Below, piece by piece: positions 41,065 through 50,408 of a stretch of DNA of 64,000 bases. The notes beneath the pieces are model-generated. The model was given only the letters and a program-made list of their open reading frames with translations. It made no database searches and had not been told where the DNA came from. The DNA lies in contig NZ_NLFK01000001.1 in NCBI RefSeq assembly GCF_002263215.1, positions 310,001 to 374,000 on the forward strand, read 5' to 3'. Position 1 is the first letter of the stretch. Every line of letters starts with the position of its first letter. The translations under genes were made by a program, and so were the position numbers. The DNA comes from Actinobacillus seminis. Its GTDB lineage: Bacteria > Pseudomonadota > Gammaproteobacteria > Enterobacterales > Pasteurellaceae.

Positions 41065-42282
41065 TTATTTATAACGTCTGAAAACCAACGCGGCGTTGGT
41101 ACCGCCAAAGCCGAAGCTGTTTGACATAACGGTTTGTAAACCGGCGTTTTCTTTGGTTTCGGTGACAATGTTCATACCAACCGCAGCTTCATCCAAGGTT
41201 TCAATATTAATGCTTGGGGCGATAAAATCGTTTTGTAACATTAATAACGTATAAATCGCCTCATGGGCGCCGGCGGCACCTAATGAGTGACCGGTCATAG
41301 ATTTCGTAGAAGAAATTGCCGGTACGTTGTCGCCAAAGACATTTTTGATGGCCCCTAATTCTTTCACATCGCCCACCGGCGTAGAAGTTCCATGTACGTT
41401 GATATAATCAATTGGTGTATCTACTGTTGACAAGGCTTGTTTCATGCAGCGCTCCGCCCCCTCGCCACTTGGTGCCACCATATCGTAACCATCAGAAGTG
41501 GCTCCATAACCGACGATTTCCGCATAAATTTTCGCACCGCGCGCAAGGGCGTGTTCCAATTCCTCCACCACTACAACAGCACCGCCACCGGCGATCACGA
41601 ATCCATCTCGGTGAGCATCATAAGCCCGAGAAGCTTTAGTTGGCGTATCGTTATATTTAGTGGAAACCGCGCCCATAGCATCAAATTCAGCGGCACATTC
41701 CCAAGATAGCTCTTCCGCACCGCCGGCAAACACAATATCTTGTTTGCCTAATTGAATTAATTCAAGGGCATGTCCGATACAGTGTGCAGAAGTTGCACAA
41801 GCGGAGCTCATACTGTAATTAACACCACGAATTTTGTAAGGTGTTGCCAAACAGGCAGAAACACTGGATGCCATGGTTTTCGTTACCGCGTAAGGTCCAA
41901 CCGCTTTCACACCGCGTGGACCGCGCACTGCATCACAAGCTACCAACTGATTATGCGCTGACCCCGTTCCGGCACCAATCACTAATCCAGTACGATCGTT
42001 GGAAACTTGATCCTCTGTTAAACCTGCATCTTCGATTGCTTCTTTCATTGAAAGATACGCATACGCCGCCGCATCCCCCATAAAACGATATACTTTGCGA
42101 TCAATTAATTCGCTCGGCGTTAATTTGATGGTACCGGCGATATGGCTACGCATACCGACTTCGACAAACGCGGGAACCGCTTCAATACCTGATTTTCCCG
42201 CTTTTAATGAAGCTAATACTTCTTCTTTGTTATTACCAATACTGGAGATAACACCGAAACCGGTGATCACAGCTCTTTTCAT
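41065..42282 (-). CDS. fabB: Beta-ketoacyl-ACP synthase I
   Basis: Chain-elongating condensing enzyme needed for unsaturated fatty acids. The 405 residues hold the catalytic cysteine in [16 protein letters not shown] and the two histidines in [11 protein letters not shown] and [14 protein letters not shown]. The C-terminal [15 protein letters not shown] is diagnostic. It is divergent from mnmC across a 150-bp gap, as in H. influenzae and E. coli. Confidence 0.97.
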   Translation of the reverse strand: MKRAVITGFGVISSIGNNKEEVLASLKAGKSGIEAVPAFVEVGMRSHIAGTIKLTPSELIDRKVYRFMGDAAAYAYLSMKEAIEDAGLTEDQVSNDRTGLVIGAGTGSAHNQLVACDAVRGPRGVKAVGPYAVTKTMASSVSACLATPYKIRGVNYSMSSACATSAHCIGHALELIQLGKQDIVFAGGAEELSWECAAEFDAMGAVSTKYNDTPTKASRAYDAHRDGFVIAGGGAVVVVEELEHALARGAKIYAEIVGYGATSDGYDMVAPSGEGAERCMKQALSTVDTPIDYINVHGTSTPVGDVKELGAIKNVFGDNVPAISSTKSMTGHSLGAAGAHEAIYTLLMLQNDFIAPSINIETLDEAAVGMNIVTETKENAGLQTVMSNSFGFGGTNAALVFRRYK

Positions 42283-42435
42283 AAATTATTCCTTTGCGTT
42301 AAATGTCAATACAACTGCTGGCTAACTTACTATGAATTGAAAATATTGCAAGTATTTCTTTGAAGGTTAGACCAATACAAAAATTTTCGCTATTATAACA
42401 AAAATCATTTACTCAACAAAGAGATAAACGACATC

Positions 42436-44451
42436 ATGTTCAACGTAAGTCAAGCAGAGATATATTTTAATCACAACAACACGCCTGTCTCTGCACAATT
42501 CGAGGACGTCTATTTTTCCAACCAAGACGGTTTAGCCGAAAGCACCTATGTTTTTCAACAAGGAAATCAATTATGGGAACGTTGGTGCCATTTTCCTCAT
42601 ACGCATTTCACCATTGCTGAAACCGGTTTTGGGACTGGACTAAATTTTTTATCGGTTACAACCCTTTTTCGCCAATTTCGAGCGCAATTTCCTCAATCAC
42701 CGTTAAAACGCTTATTTTTTATTTCCTTTGAAAAGTACCCGTTGCCGGTGGAAATTTTGCGCCAAGCACATCAAACTTACCCGCAATTTGGCGAATTAAG
42801 TCAACAATTACAAACCCATTGGCAAGCTTTTATCGTTGGTTGCTACCCATTTCATTTTGCTGAAACCCGCTTGGATTTATGGCTGGGCGACATTGCCGAC
42901 AACCTGCCACAGCTGGGCGATTATATGCAAAATAAAATTGACGCTTGGTTTTTAGATGGGTTTGCGCCGAGTAAAAATCCACAAATGTGGCAGCCTAACT
43001 TGCTCAATCTTATCTTTCGCTATACTAAGCCACAAGGCACCTTTGCCACCTTTACCGCGGCAAGTGCGGTCAGAAAAAACCTGGAATTTGCCGGATTTAA
43101 AGTTCACAAACGGGCAGGCTTCGCGAAAAAACGAGAATGTTTACACGGAATGAAACCGCAAGCCGACGAAACGCCCGCCAATACGCCATGGTATTTACCA
43201 CAGCCGGCAAAATTGGCGCAGGAGAACGCCGATATTGCCATTGTCGGCGGCGGAATTGCCTCATTATTCACCGCACTTTCCTTGTTACAACGTGGTGCCA
43301 ATGTGACCCTTTATTGCGAAGATGAGGCACTGGCGCTCAATGCATCAGGCAATAAACAAGGGGCATTTTATCCGCAACTTAGCGACGACGATCATCGCAA
43401 TATCCGTTTTTATATCCACGCCTTTGCTTACGGATTGCAACAATTACATTGGCTGATTGCGCAACAAATTGAATTTGAACATGAATTTTGTGGCGTTGGG
43501 TTATGTGCTTATGACGAAAAAAGCGCTAAAAAATTAGCCAAAATTGCTGATTATTCTTGGTCTGCGCAATTGTATCAGCCGCTCAATGCCGCCCAATTAA
43601 GCGAAAAAGTTGGTTTACCCTTGCCTTGTGGCGGCGGCTTTATCAAACAAGGCGCATGGCTTGCACCGCGTCAATTGGTGCAAAATACCTTTGCCTATTT
43701 GCAAAAGTGCGGTGTAAAAATCAAAACTTTACAAAAAATCACCGCACTGGAGCGCCAATCTCAATGGGTATTAACCAATGCCCAAGGTGAAAAAATGGTG
43801 CATGAGGTCGTCGTGCTAGCCAATGGGCATCAAATTACCGATTTTGCTCAAACGGAAAAATTGGCGCTGTATCCGGTGCGCGGTCAAGTGAGCCAAATTC
43901 TTACTTCTCCACATCTATTGAAATTGAAATCCGTCCTGTGTTACGACGGGTATTTAACGCCCGTTGACCAAGCCAAACAATCCCATTGTATCGGTGCAAG
44001 CCATGTGCGTGATAATGCCGAACGTACATTTAGCGTGCAGGAACAACAGGAAAACCAACAAAAAATTCAACACAATTTGGCATCAGTAGATTGGGTTAAT
44101 GACGTGGATACCTCCGGCAATCAAGCGCGTATCGGCGTGCGTTGCGCAACCCGCGATCGCATTCCAATGCTGGGCAATGTGTCCGATTTTGCGCAGCAGC
44201 GCCAACAATATCATAACCTATTTAACCTGCGGCGCCGAAAACAACCGATTGAAAATGCCGCTTATTTTCCTAATCTTTATCTCGTCGCTGCACTGGGATC
44301 ACGTGGATTAACCTCCGCACCTTTGTTGGGCGAAATTCTCGCCTCACTTATCTATGCCGAACCCTTACCGCTGCGGGAAGATATTCTGCAACAACTCTCG
44401 CCTAACCGAAATTGGGTGCGTAAATGGCTAAAAGGAAGCATAGTGGATTAA
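42436..44451 (+). CDS. mnmC: Bifunctional tRNA 5-methylaminomethyl-2-thiouridine biosynthesis protein MnmC
   Basis: Finishes the mnm5s2U modification at tRNA position 34. The N-terminal half (1-250) is a SAM methyltransferase with [13 protein letters not shown] and [16 protein letters not shown]. The C-terminal half (about 265-671) is an FAD oxidoreductase with [22 protein letters not shown] and the C-terminal [18 protein letters not shown]. The 671 residues match the fused form. Its end overlaps a convergent pdxR remnant by 24 bp. Confidence 0.96.
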   Translation: MFNVSQAEIYFNHNNTPVSAQFEDVYFSNQDGLAESTYVFQQGNQLWERWCHFPHTHFTIAETGFGTGLNFLSVTTLFRQFRAQFPQSPLKRLFFISFEKYPLPVEILRQAHQTYPQFGELSQQLQTHWQAFIVGCYPFHFAETRLDLWLGDIADNLPQLGDYMQNKIDAWFLDGFAPSKNPQMWQPNLLNLIFRYTKPQGTFATFTAASAVRKNLEFAGFKVHKRAGFAKKRECLHGMKPQADETPANTPWYLPQPAKLAQENADIAIVGGGIASLFTALSLLQRGANVTLYCEDEALALNASGNKQGAFYPQLSDDDHRNIRFYIHAFAYGLQQLHWLIAQQIEFEHEFCGVGLCAYDEKSAKKLAKIADYSWSAQLYQPLNAAQLSEKVGLPLPCGGGFIKQGAWLAPRQLVQNTFAYLQKCGVKIKTLQKITALERQSQWVLTNAQGEKMVHEVVVLANGHQITDFAQTEKLALYPVRGQVSQILTSPHLLKLKSVLCYDGYLTPVDQAKQSHCIGASHVRDNAERTFSVQEQQENQQKIQHNLASVDWVNDVDTSGNQARIGVRCATRDRIPMLGNVSDFAQQRQQYHNLFNLRRRKQPIENAAYFPNLYLVAALGSRGLTSAPLLGEILASLIYAEPLPLREDILQQLSPNRNWVRKWLKGSIVD

Positions 44452-44966
44452 CTTATTTAAGCTGCCAAATATCCAATAATAAATTGCCTCTTGTTGCAAT
44501 TGGTTTTCCGACAAATCGCTAAAGCCCAAAGAAAATAAGAGGCGTTGCTCATAATCCACCGGATAAACCACAATTCCCTTTTGCAATGCAAGTGCGGTCA
44601 ATTTTCCCTGCGTTTTTTCTTGCTCAAGAATTTCAATCAGCAAATAAAACCCGGAATGCTCCCTATAATAACGCACTTTGGATTTGCAATTTGCCAATAA
44701 TTGACAAAATAACTCCTTCTTTTTACGATAAATTTTGCGCATCCGTTGAATATGCTTGGCAAATTCACCTTGCTGTATAAAATTGGTTAAACGTTGCCGC
44801 TCAAAGCGGGAAACGGAAGAATGAAAAAATCACAATATTGATGATAGACACCAAGCAACGATTTAGGGAGTACCATAAAACTGATACGCAATCCCTGCAT
44901 AATTAATTTAGAAAAAGAGCCGAGATAAATCACTTTTCCATGTAAATCAAGCATTAAGTTCACGTT
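44428..44966 (-). pseudogene. Remnant of a PdxR/MocR-type regulator
   Basis: On the minus strand the fragment begins within the aminotransferase-like domain (LHGKVIYLGSFSKLIMQGLR, the PLP-lysine region) and runs to YQQYC-type sequence. It shifts frame at the run of six at 44824-44829 (one base short) and continues SRFERQRLTNFIQQGEFAKH to a stop at 44428. The GntR-type DNA-binding domain and about 250 residues are missing. Relatives are pyridoxal-responsive activators of PLP synthesis; no pdxS/pdxT genes are in this window. It is clearly non-functional. Confidence 0.75.
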
Positions 44967-45050
44967 TGAACGGCACTTTCTCGCCGGATTATGAGCTGAA
45001 TTTAAAAAATCGGGTCTTTTTTACTTGTTACGCCAAGAAAATATCAGAAT

Positions 45051-45998
45051 TTATGATTTCCCTATCCCATAGTTTTTTAATTTATTGGCAATAGCAGTAT
45101 GCGATACCCCCAAGCGAGCAGCAAGTTTACGAGTGCTCGGGTATTGCTCATAAAATTTACGTAATACCATGGCTTCGAAATTGCTCATAATTTCATCTAA
45201 AGTTTTATTGCCAAATTCTTCAATTTTAAGTGGTATACTGTCTTTTCTCGTCAACGCTAAATCCGCTAACCTAATCCGATTATTCTGCGCAAGCGTACAG
45301 GCACGAACAAGGGCATTATGCAACTCGCGCACATTTCCCTTCCAAGCATAGCTTTTTAAAAAAGGCAATATATTATCTTCAAGACGAGGAATAGAAATCG
45401 CTAAACTTTCACAAATTTGCCGGATAAAAAGTGTAGTGAATGCCACAATATCTTCCGGACGTTCACGCAAAGGAGGGATAGTCAAACTGAGAACATTCAA
45501 ACGGTGAAATAAATCACCACGCATTTTGCCATCTTCAACATAACGTTGTAGTGGCACTTGCGAAGTACAAATCACCCGCACATCAGCGAAATGTTCTTTT
45601 TCTTCACCAACACGACGAAAGGTGCCATCATTGAGAAAACGCAATAACTTGGCTTGTAATAACAAAGGTAATTCTGCAACACTGTCAAGCAGCACCGTGC
45701 CACCGTTGGCATATTCGAAAAAACCTATACTCTCATAACCTTTATCTACCCGTCCGAACATTTCGCTTTCCGCATCATCACTTGGCAAACCCGCACAATT
45801 TACCGCAATAAATTTTTTATCGCACCTTGCACCGGCGTTATGGCAAGCACGCGCAAGTAAATCTTTTCCGGTTCCGGTTTCGCCCTGAATAAGCAGCGGG
45901 GCATTCAAGACAGCAAATTTCTTCGCATTTTCCACTACAGAATGCATATTATTACTTTCAGCGATAAGATCATCAAAAGAGACGGTTTTGCTTTGCAT
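45051..45998 (-). CDS. tyrR: TyrR-type aromatic amino acid regulator (short Pasteurellaceae form)
   Basis: The 315-residue protein lacks the ACT and PAS domains of E. coli TyrR and consists of the AAA+ domain and a C-terminal helix-turn-helix (STRKLAARLGVSHTAIANKL), as does the short H. influenzae homologue. Walker A is GETGTGKDLL (39-48). The Walker B region reads GGTVLLDSVAEL, with Ser106 in place of the catalytic glutamate, and there is no GAFTGA loop, so sigma-54 activation is not expected. It probably acts as a repressor. Confidence 0.88.
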   Translation of the reverse strand: MQSKTVSFDDLIAESNNMHSVVENAKKFAVLNAPLLIQGETGTGKDLLARACHNAGARCDKKFIAVNCAGLPSDDAESEMFGRVDKGYESIGFFEYANGGTVLLDSVAELPLLLQAKLLRFLNDGTFRRVGEEKEHFADVRVICTSQVPLQRYVEDGKMRGDLFHRLNVLSLTIPPLRERPEDIVAFTTLFIRQICESLAISIPRLEDNILPFLKSYAWKGNVRELHNALVRACTLAQNNRIRLADLALTRKDSIPLKIEEFGNKTLDEIMSNFEAMVLRKFYEQYPSTRKLAARLGVSHTAIANKLKNYGIGKS

Positions 45999-46090
45999 AA
46001 ATTATTCTCCGGCAATATCTTTGTTCCATAACACGTTGTTCAGTAACAGATTATTATCAAACCGTAATGGATTAATTACACTTTACGCAT

Positions 46091-46124
46091 AAAAAATACC
46101 GCAGTGACTAAAAGTGCGGTATTC
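46091..46124 (-). terminator. Terminator of the MHS transporter gene, built on an uptake signal
   Basis: On the minus strand AATACCGCA and TGCGGTATT pair across an 11-base loop and lead into a run of Ts. The first arm is part of an exact uptake signal (46112-46120), the second carries a partial inverted copy. It lies 12 bp after the transporter stop at 46136. Confidence 0.85.
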
Positions 46125-46135
46125 TTTTATTTATT

Positions 46136-47530
46136 TTAAAAACCTGTTCGATCTTCGCCTTTTACTGCATCGGTAACAATAGTCATATCGCGATCCAAGG
46201 TTTCCGGCACAAATAATGTCGCCAAGAAAGAACACAGCATAGTAAAGCCAATGTAAATAGCAATAGGTAACCACGTACCGTAAGCAAGCAGTAGAAATGA
46301 ACAAATCATAGGAGCAATACCACCACCGATTAAGGACGAAATTTCACGAGCTACAGTAACTCCGGCGTAGCGATACCTTGTACCGAATAGCTCCGGGAAA
46401 TAAGCCATTTGTACGCCAACATTCCCATAAGCCGCGAAAATATAACCCAATATAACCGCAACACTGACTAAAAAGACGGATCCGCTATCCAATAAGTTGA
46501 AATAAATAAATGGCATAATCGTTGCCAATCCGGCGATCAACAAATATATGGGTTTTCGTCCAAACCGATCGGATAATGCACCCCACATAAAAGCGGAGAT
46601 CATGCCGATAAAGGCTCCGATAAGTTGGATATCGGTAATCGTAGAACGTGGAAAAAAATCGGTTGTACCGGTTAAAAAAACATGTGCTGTGACATAGGTT
46701 ACAAAAAAAGTTTGCACGGTGTAAGAATTCGTATTTGGTCCCCAATTCATTATGGCAACCTGTACAATGCGTTTCCAACCATATTTTACCGATTGAACTA
46801 ACGGAGCCTCTGTTTTGTGATTTTCTGATGTCGATCTTTTTAGTTGCTCAAATACCGGCGACTCCGCCAAATGGCGGCGAATTAACCAAGCAGCAATGGT
46901 CACAATAACAGAAAATAAAAATACAATCCGCCATCCCCAATTAATGAAATCCTGCTCAGGAATTAACCATTGGATAACGGAAAACATGAAGGTGCCACAT
47001 ACCGTTCCCGCCGCAGCACCCACCATTACCGAGGAACTTAAACGTCCACGCTGACCAATCCGAGCAGTTTCTGCTAATAATGTCGCACTACCGGATTGCT
47101 CCGCACCAGCCCCCAAACCTTGTAATAAACGTAATAGAAATAATAAAATCGGTGCTGCAATTCCAATGGATTCATAACTTGGAATACAGCCGATGAGAAA
47201 GGTAGCAACGCCCATTAATGCTAATGTCATGACCAGTACCCATTTTCTACCGTAAACCTCACCAAAATGGGCAAAAATAATGCCGCCAATAGGGCGGGCT
47301 AAAAATCCTACTGCAAACCCGGCAAATGCCATCAATGCACCGGCAAGCGGATCGGATTGCGGGAAAAAGACTTGAGGAAAAACTAATGCTGCTGCTAAAC
47401 CATAGATCGCAAAATCAAATTGTTCCAGCATAGTCCCCACACCGCCAGCCAATGCCGCAGCACGGACATTTTTTTCAGAACGGGCATGGTTATAAATATC
47501 TGTACGATTATTGTGTTCTTGTTGAGGCAC
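46136..47530 (-). CDS. MFS transporter of the metabolite:H+ symporter (MHS) family
   Basis: The 464-residue protein has twelve predicted membrane helices and the MHS pattern: AALAGGVGTMLEQFDFAIYG at the start, ARPIGGIIFAHFGEVYGRKWVL in loop 2-3, LLQGLGAGAEQSGSATLLAE, and ALSDRFGRKPIYLL in loop 8-9. Relatives (ShiA, ProP, KgtP) import shikimate, betaine/proline or 2-oxoglutarate; the substrate here cannot be read from the sequence. It has a clear terminator and lies upstream of tyrR on the same strand. Confidence 0.85.
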   Translation of the reverse strand: MPQQEHNNRTDIYNHARSEKNVRAAALAGGVGTMLEQFDFAIYGLAAALVFPQVFFPQSDPLAGALMAFAGFAVGFLARPIGGIIFAHFGEVYGRKWVLVMTLALMGVATFLIGCIPSYESIGIAAPILLFLLRLLQGLGAGAEQSGSATLLAETARIGQRGRLSSSVMVGAAAGTVCGTFMFSVIQWLIPEQDFINWGWRIVFLFSVIVTIAAWLIRRHLAESPVFEQLKRSTSENHKTEAPLVQSVKYGWKRIVQVAIMNWGPNTNSYTVQTFFVTYVTAHVFLTGTTDFFPRSTITDIQLIGAFIGMISAFMWGALSDRFGRKPIYLLIAGLATIMPFIYFNLLDSGSVFLVSVAVILGYIFAAYGNVGVQMAYFPELFGTRYRYAGVTVAREISSLIGGGIAPMICSFLLLAYGTWLPIAIYIGFTMLCSFLATLFVPETLDRDMTIVTDAVKGEDRTGF

Positions 47531-47695
47531 TATAACAACTCCATAATTAAGATTAAATTGAGTATCTCTCCTAAATCAAGAAAAAAGGCTTACCGACTTA
47601 GAATACAAAACGGAGTCTACTCTTGGCAGAAAGCTTGTGAGGGCTAAGAAATACCCGTTTAAGCCCTGTCGCTATGCCTTAACGTTAGGAGAAAC

Positions 47696-47791
47696 ATGGA
47701 AGACATCTCTGTGAAAAAATCATTGTACCAATTTTTATACCTTATATCCATATGCCCTAAAGAACGTAGTTTTTATCGCAAGTTCCGATAA
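47696..47791 (+). CDS. Possible small protein gene (31 codons)
   Basis: ATG at 47696 follows TAGGAGAAAC, a strong ribosome site at good spacing, and the frame encodes MEDISVKKSLYQFLYLIS then basic residues to a TAA at 47791. The peptide has a short hydrophobic centre and a basic end. It lies alone in the 297-bp gap between the MHS transporter and ycjF. The last codons overlap the palindrome at 47771-47793. I do not recognise it, and a chance ORF is possible. Confidence 0.25.
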   Translation: MEDISVKKSLYQFLYLISICPKERSFYRKFR

Positions 47792-47793
47792 AA
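47771..47793. promoter_or_regulatory. Perfect palindrome downstream of ycjF
   Basis: TTTTATCG and CGATAAAA form a perfect inverted repeat around seven bases (AAGTTC core). It lies 35 bp after the ycjF stop and about 240 bp before the MHS transporter start. It has no T run, so it may be an operator or a weak hairpin terminator for ycjF. Confidence 0.4.
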
Positions 47794-47827
47794 TAGCACC
47801 TTTTTTAAAACAAACGATAAGAAAAAT

Positions 47828-48907
47828 TTACACTTTTGTTTTCTCTTTGATTTTTTCGCCGCCCAACACCGTGGTTTTCAATTGACTTAATAGGTCTTTT
47901 TGAACGGTACCTAAGCGCAATTTTTCCTCTTTGCTCAATACCAACGGACGACAAAATTCTATCGTCTTAATGCCTAAACGCGCAGTTAATAATCCCACGC
48001 CGATCCCTTGCGCGATACGAGCAGATAATTTGGCGGTCATATCTTGCGATAACCAATCCATACCAATATCCTGCACGACTTCAGTCGCGCCGGCAAACGC
48101 CATGTTTAAAAACACCATACGCAATAAACGAAGTCGACTGACATAACCCGGATCAATACCATATAATCCGGCTAACCGATTGATTAAACGAATATTTCGC
48201 CATGCCATAAAAAATATATCCACCACCGCCAGCGGACTTACGGAAACGATCACAGCCGACTCCAATACACTTTTACTAATTAATTTTTTCGCTTGTATAT
48301 CCAACGGTTTTAACACAGTTTGGCTAAATAAATGCGCCACTTCTTGTGCGGAATAACTGTCGTTTAATTGCTTTTTCCACTGCTGCATTGTGGGCGATTG
48401 CACATCCAGTTTCATATTTTGCGCGATTTCCAAACAAAGTTTTTCTCCTTGTTCCGCCGTTTGCAAACCTGATGAAAAATCAACCGCACTTTCTAACATC
48501 AAACGCCCACTTTGTTGTTGCAATTGCATCCGTCGTTTAAGTTTTGCCAATTGGCGCCATTCTTTCACAATCGCGACAACACCCGACATCACCACCACAA
48601 ATCCCACCAAAGCAAAGGCGAAATAAATCCATTGATGTTGTTGCCAAGTGTCAATTAACCATTGCACCGATTGTGCAATGGTCGCACCGCCGAATAAAAG
48701 TGCGGTCAATCCTAAGCATTTTTTCCACCAACGCGGTTTAGGGCGGATAATTTGCCCCAAATTTTCCGTTATCCATTCCGCTTCCGGTTCCTCTGTATTG
48801 TCTACTTCAACGTTAGCATTGCTCAAATCAAATTCTTTTTTGGGCACAAACTCGTCATCAAGCGTTTCAACATGAGCATCATTTTGTTCAAAAATCTGTT
48901 TTTGCAT
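47828..48907 (-). CDS. ycjF: YcjF family membrane protein (UPF0283)
   Basis: The 359-residue protein has an acidic N-terminal region, two membrane helices (about 65-110), and a C-terminal domain with the family signature LISKSVLESAVIVSVSPLAVVDIFFMAWRNIRLI. Function is unknown; it is nearly always paired with ycjX, from which it is separated here by 28 bp. In E. coli the pair belongs to the phage-shock regulon; here it neighbours sapA, as in H. influenzae. Confidence 0.88.
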   Translation of the reverse strand: MQKQIFEQNDAHVETLDDEFVPKKEFDLSNANVEVDNTEEPEAEWITENLGQIIRPKPRWWKKCLGLTALLFGGATIAQSVQWLIDTWQQHQWIYFAFALVGFVVVMSGVVAIVKEWRQLAKLKRRMQLQQQSGRLMLESAVDFSSGLQTAEQGEKLCLEIAQNMKLDVQSPTMQQWKKQLNDSYSAQEVAHLFSQTVLKPLDIQAKKLISKSVLESAVIVSVSPLAVVDIFFMAWRNIRLINRLAGLYGIDPGYVSRLRLLRMVFLNMAFAGATEVVQDIGMDWLSQDMTAKLSARIAQGIGVGLLTARLGIKTIEFCRPLVLSKEEKLRLGTVQKDLLSQLKTTVLGGEKIKEKTKV

Positions 48908-48935
48908 AATTTTTTCGGTTTTCCTCGATTGTCCG

Positions 48936-50342
48936 TCAATCTAATTTATCCGCTAATAAAAATTGCAATACCGCATCCATGCGTAAGTGCGGTAGGTTTT
49001 CGCCCGGCTCTAAGCGTTGCGGTTCAAATTGATCAAATTCATATTTCTGTTGCGCCCAAAAATCCGCTGTAGGCAAGCGGCTTGGCACGGATCCGGGATA
49101 GAGGGTCACTTTTTGTTTATCGCTGGAACGAATGCCTTGAATTGCCTTAAATTGTTGGCCATTTTGCGTGATGTTCAACTGTTGCGTGGCGCGAATAGCG
49201 GCAATGGCGGTATATTCCGTTTGAATTCCCTCATATTCTACATAACGCCCACCCTCTTGCACCAGTTGACGCATTAAGCTGACCAAATTTGGCAGTTGAT
49301 CGCTGGTGATGTGATCGGCTTTGGTCGCAATAAACATCAGCTTATCAATACGCGGCGAAAATAATCGATTAAGCAAGGTGCGTTTACCATAATGGAAATT
49401 CTTAAATAATTGCTGTAAGCCCTCTTGCATATCCAAAAACGCTTGGCGGCTGTGGTTAAGCGGCGTTAAACAATCGGCTAAAATCACTTGGCGGTCAAAG
49501 GTAGAAAAATAATCCTGATAAAATCCTTTGACAATATGGCGGCGGTAGTAATCATAGCGTTGCTGCAATACGGAAAAGTAGCTGCCCTTGGCGTCTTGTT
49601 TAATTGGCTGCCATTGCTTGATACTTAAATGCGATAAGGGGAAAAATTGTAACGTCGGCGCGCCTTCCAATTCGCCGGGCAAAACAAAACGCCCCGGTTG
49701 AATAAAATGCAAGCCTTGTTGTTTGCATTGCCATAAATAAGCGGTATAGGCTTTAGCAATTTTAGCCAGCACATCTTCGTCGGCAGGCGCGCTTAAATCC
49801 AGCCGTTTTAATTGCGCCAGCCAATCAGCGCCAATGTCTGCACGCATGCCTTTAAATAACTGTTGTTGCGCCAAAGACCATTGCTGATAGCTCAAATCCA
49901 ATAGCGGCAAATCTAATAACCATTCGCCCGGATAATCAAAAATATCCAAGTATAATGTGCCTTGCTCTTTAAGATGACGCATTAAACCTTGCCGGCGTTG
50001 ATAACGAATTGCCAGGCGAGTTTCGCTGACACCGCGTGTCGACCGGCACCATTGCGGCGGCTCCGCCATGAGATCTCGTAAATTACCCTCATAATCAAAG
50101 CGTGGAATTTTCAAATCCAATTGTCCAATACGTTTTACGCCGGTAATCGATAAATTACGCGCAGGTTCAAAGAGCGGAATATGATGATTACTCACGCGAT
50201 TGATATGTAATAATTGGCTAATCAAACTGGTAATAAACGCGGTTTTCCCGCTACGACTTAATCCGGTAACCGCCAAACGCAAAGTGCGGTCAAAACTACG
50301 ATTAATTAGGCTATCCAATTCTTTTTGTATATAATTAAACAT
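48936..50342 (-). CDS. ycjX: YcjX family P-loop GTPase-like protein
   Basis: The 468-residue protein carries a P-loop near the N-terminus (VTGLSRSGKTAFITSL), DIFDYPGEWLLDLPLL as a switch-like motif, and KLMFIATKADHI resembling the GTPase TKxD motif. Members are stress-related proteins of unknown action. It is divergent from sapA, with 66 bp between starts, so the two promoters share a short region. Confidence 0.9.
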   Translation of the reverse strand: MFNYIQKELDSLINRSFDRTLRLAVTGLSRSGKTAFITSLISQLLHINRVSNHHIPLFEPARNLSITGVKRIGQLDLKIPRFDYEGNLRDLMAEPPQWCRSTRGVSETRLAIRYQRRQGLMRHLKEQGTLYLDIFDYPGEWLLDLPLLDLSYQQWSLAQQQLFKGMRADIGADWLAQLKRLDLSAPADEDVLAKIAKAYTAYLWQCKQQGLHFIQPGRFVLPGELEGAPTLQFFPLSHLSIKQWQPIKQDAKGSYFSVLQQRYDYYRRHIVKGFYQDYFSTFDRQVILADCLTPLNHSRQAFLDMQEGLQQLFKNFHYGKRTLLNRLFSPRIDKLMFIATKADHITSDQLPNLVSLMRQLVQEGGRYVEYEGIQTEYTAIAAIRATQQLNITQNGQQFKAIQGIRSSDKQKVTLYPGSVPSRLPTADFWAQQKYEFDQFEPQRLEPGENLPHLRMDAVLQFLLADKLD

Positions 50343-50408
50343 TCTTAGTTTCTAACTTAAATTAAATATCTTACAATCTGGCTATAATTTATCACAAATA
50401 TAGATTTT

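Noticed and set aside
44970-45050. Plus-strand frame reading SPDYELNLKNRVFFTCYAKK
   Set aside because: Short, without start or context, between a pseudogene and tyrR; I could not connect it to any family.
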